This document shows, piece by piece, positions 62,961 through 64,000 of a DNA stretch of 64,000 nt. Below the pieces are notes generated by a model that had not been told where the DNA came from, did not search any database, and saw only the letters and a list, made by a program, of their open reading frames with translations. The DNA comes from Coprobacter sp. Its GTDB lineage: Bacteria; Bacteroidota; Bacteroidia; Bacteroidales; UBA11471. Numbering within the stretch: position 1 is the stretch's first letter; every line of letters starts with the position of its first letter. Made by a program: the position numbers and the translations under genes. The stretch covers positions 84,983-148,982 of the forward strand of contig JAFTRN010000030.1 of NCBI GenBank assembly GCA_017462265.1, read 5' to 3'.

Positions 62961-63203
62961 ATGAAAGCCGAGGCCCTCAGAGGAAAAAATATCTTTTCTC
63001 GTATTTTCTACTTCTATATCGATGGATTCCGTGCGATGACGCTCGGAAAAACCCTGTGGGCGATTATTTTGATAAAATTGTTTATCTTTTTCTTCGTATT
63101 GAAACTCTTTTTCTTCCCCGACTTTTTAGGCTCTCGTTGCGATACCGACGCGGAATGTGCCGACTATGTGGCAACAGAGCTCACAACGATACTCCCGAAA
63201 TAA
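62961..63203 (+). CDS. DUF4492 protein of the cytochrome bd operon
   Basis: An 80-residue protein with one membrane helix (LWAIILIKLFIFFFVLKLFF) after IFYFYIDGFRAMTLGKTLW, the DUF4492 hallmark. This family sits directly before cydA in Bacteroidota, as here (12 bases), so a role in assembling or stabilising cytochrome bd is inferred. The start at 62961 (MKAEALRG) is fixed by the promoter at 62908-62937. Confidence 0.85.
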   Translation: MKAEALRGKNIFSRIFYFYIDGFRAMTLGKTLWAIILIKLFIFFFVLKLFFFPDFLGSRCDTDAECADYVATELTTILPK

Positions 63204-63215
63204 TATTTTGCTATA

Positions 63216-64000
63216 TGGACGAACTATATTCTTTGGTTGATTGGTCGCGGGCGCAATTTGCGCTTACCGCGATGTATCATTGGCTCTTTGTGCCGCTGAC
63301 GTTGGGCTTGGGCCTTATTATCTCCTGTATGGAGACCGTTTATTATCGCACAGGCGATGAGCGATGGAAACGCATGACGAAGTTCTGGATGAACCTTTTC
63401 GGGGTAAATTTTGCCCTCGGAGTTGCTACCGGAATCATTCTCGAATTTCAGTTTGGCACCAACTGGTCTAATTACAGTTGGTTTGTAGGCGATATATTTG
63501 GAGCGCCGTTGGCTATAGAAGGTATAATGGCCTTCTTTATGGAATCAACATTCATCGCTATTATGTTTTTTGGTTGGAACAAGGTGAGTCGTGGCGCGCA
63601 CTTGGCCTCTACCTGGCTTACGACTATCGGGGCGTCGATTTCGGCCCTGTGGATACTTGTAGCGAATGCATGGATGCAGAACCCCGTAGGTATGCAGTTC
63701 AATCCCGACACGGTACGCAACGAAATGGTCGATTTTTGGTCGGTGCTTCTTTCTCCGGTGGCCATCAACAAATTTTTCCATTCGGTAACGGCAGGTTGGG
63801 TGCTTGGCGCGATATTCGTTGTGGCCATATCGGCTTGGTTTTTGTTGCGTAAACGCGAGGAATATATGGCCACTCGCAGTATGAAAGTGGCGGCGTGGGT
63901 AGGTATTCTCGGTATATTGTTTGTGATGCAGACCGGCGACGGATCGGCCTATCAGGTAGCAAAATATCAACCGATGAAGTTGGCGGCCATGGAGGGCCTT
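63216..64000 (+). CDS. cydA: Cytochrome bd oxidase subunit I (5' part)
   Basis: The first 261 codons of CydA, cut by the window end. The frame runs open from ATG 63216. It shows MDELYSLVDWSRAQFALTAM, then YHWLFVPLTLGLG with His22, equivalent to the haem b595 ligand His19 of E. coli, FALGVATGIILEFQFGTNW, and FMESTFIAIMFFGWN with the conserved glutamate. It oxidises menaquinol and reduces oxygen to water, allowing life at very low oxygen. cydB is expected just outside the window. Confidence 0.96.

Overview
The window reads as a chromosomal segment of a Bacteroidales bacterium (phylum Bacteroidota). The evidence is the recurring promoter pattern TTG/TTTG - 19 to 21 bases - TAnnTTTG, the near absence of Shine-Dalgarno sequences, and typical Bacteroidota genes: DUF4286, DUF4492 next to cydA, GH89, a lipoprotein DPP III, an OmpH lipoprotein and a xylB-xylA-xylE operon. 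The genus cannot be settled from the sequence; a Barnesiella-like or related gut lineage would fit, but that is a guess.

Layout. 0-3.6 kb: the end of rimO, then menF-menD of menaquinone synthesis. 3.6-7.6 kb: a decayed Mu-like prophage mosaic. It has two minus-strand tape-measure N-terminal fragments, each with a small membrane-protein gene on the opposite strand and each followed by a copy of a 120-bp direct repeat. Between them lie a MuF head protein fused to a papain-fold toxin domain, a convergent immunity candidate, two small ORFs and a stub of a gpG-like gene. 7.6-8.7 kb: a C-type-lectin/FGE-fold protein whose C-terminus carries the NNC codon signature of a diversity-generating retroelement target; no reverse transcriptase or template repeat was found in the window. 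8.7-12 kb: HdeD-like and YfhO-like membrane proteins. 12.0-12.8 kb: non-coding palindromic repeats bounded by inverted copies of a repeat. 12.8-24.3 kb: tRNA-Ala, DUF4286, ruvC, a TolC/HlyD/MFS export operon, recQ, groES-groEL, a BASS transporter and a secreted hypothetical. 24.4-33.5 kb: small metabolic enzymes, patatin, GH89, ribF, tRNA-Met(CAT), an OmpH lipoprotein and pepD. 33.6-39.3 kb: a tripartite RND pump. 39.4-46.3 kb: a FadL porin, the xylose operon and ridA. 46.5-50.5 kb: M13 peptidase and ABC-F. 50.7-53.7 kb: an AT-rich MBOAT/SGNH acylation pair behind a long leader with a terminator-like hairpin. 53.7-54.0 kb: an unidentified structured RNA-like region. 54-60.8 kb: DPP III, rlmI, rseP, dxr and a degenerate LytM protein. 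61-64 kb: OmpA, a DpsL-like ferritin, DUF4492 and the start of cydA.

How the parts work together. menF/menD supply menaquinone, the electron donor for the cytochrome bd oxidase that starts at the right edge, which suits a nanaerobic gut anaerobe. xylE-xylA-xylB take up and convert xylose. GH89, the peptidases PepD, M13 and DPP III, and the FadL and RND systems are envelope and scavenging functions. rseP and dxr are housekeeping.

The most unusual parts are the phage-derived toxin/immunity cassette between direct repeats, the paired tape-measure/membrane-protein modules, the orphan DGR variable region, a dispersed palindrome family with compensatory base changes, a 91-bp repeat that writes the end of one gene, and a recurrent leader motif (roughly ACTTCTAAAAAC) just before many start codons. 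All identifications come from reading the sequence and from family knowledge; no database search was run.
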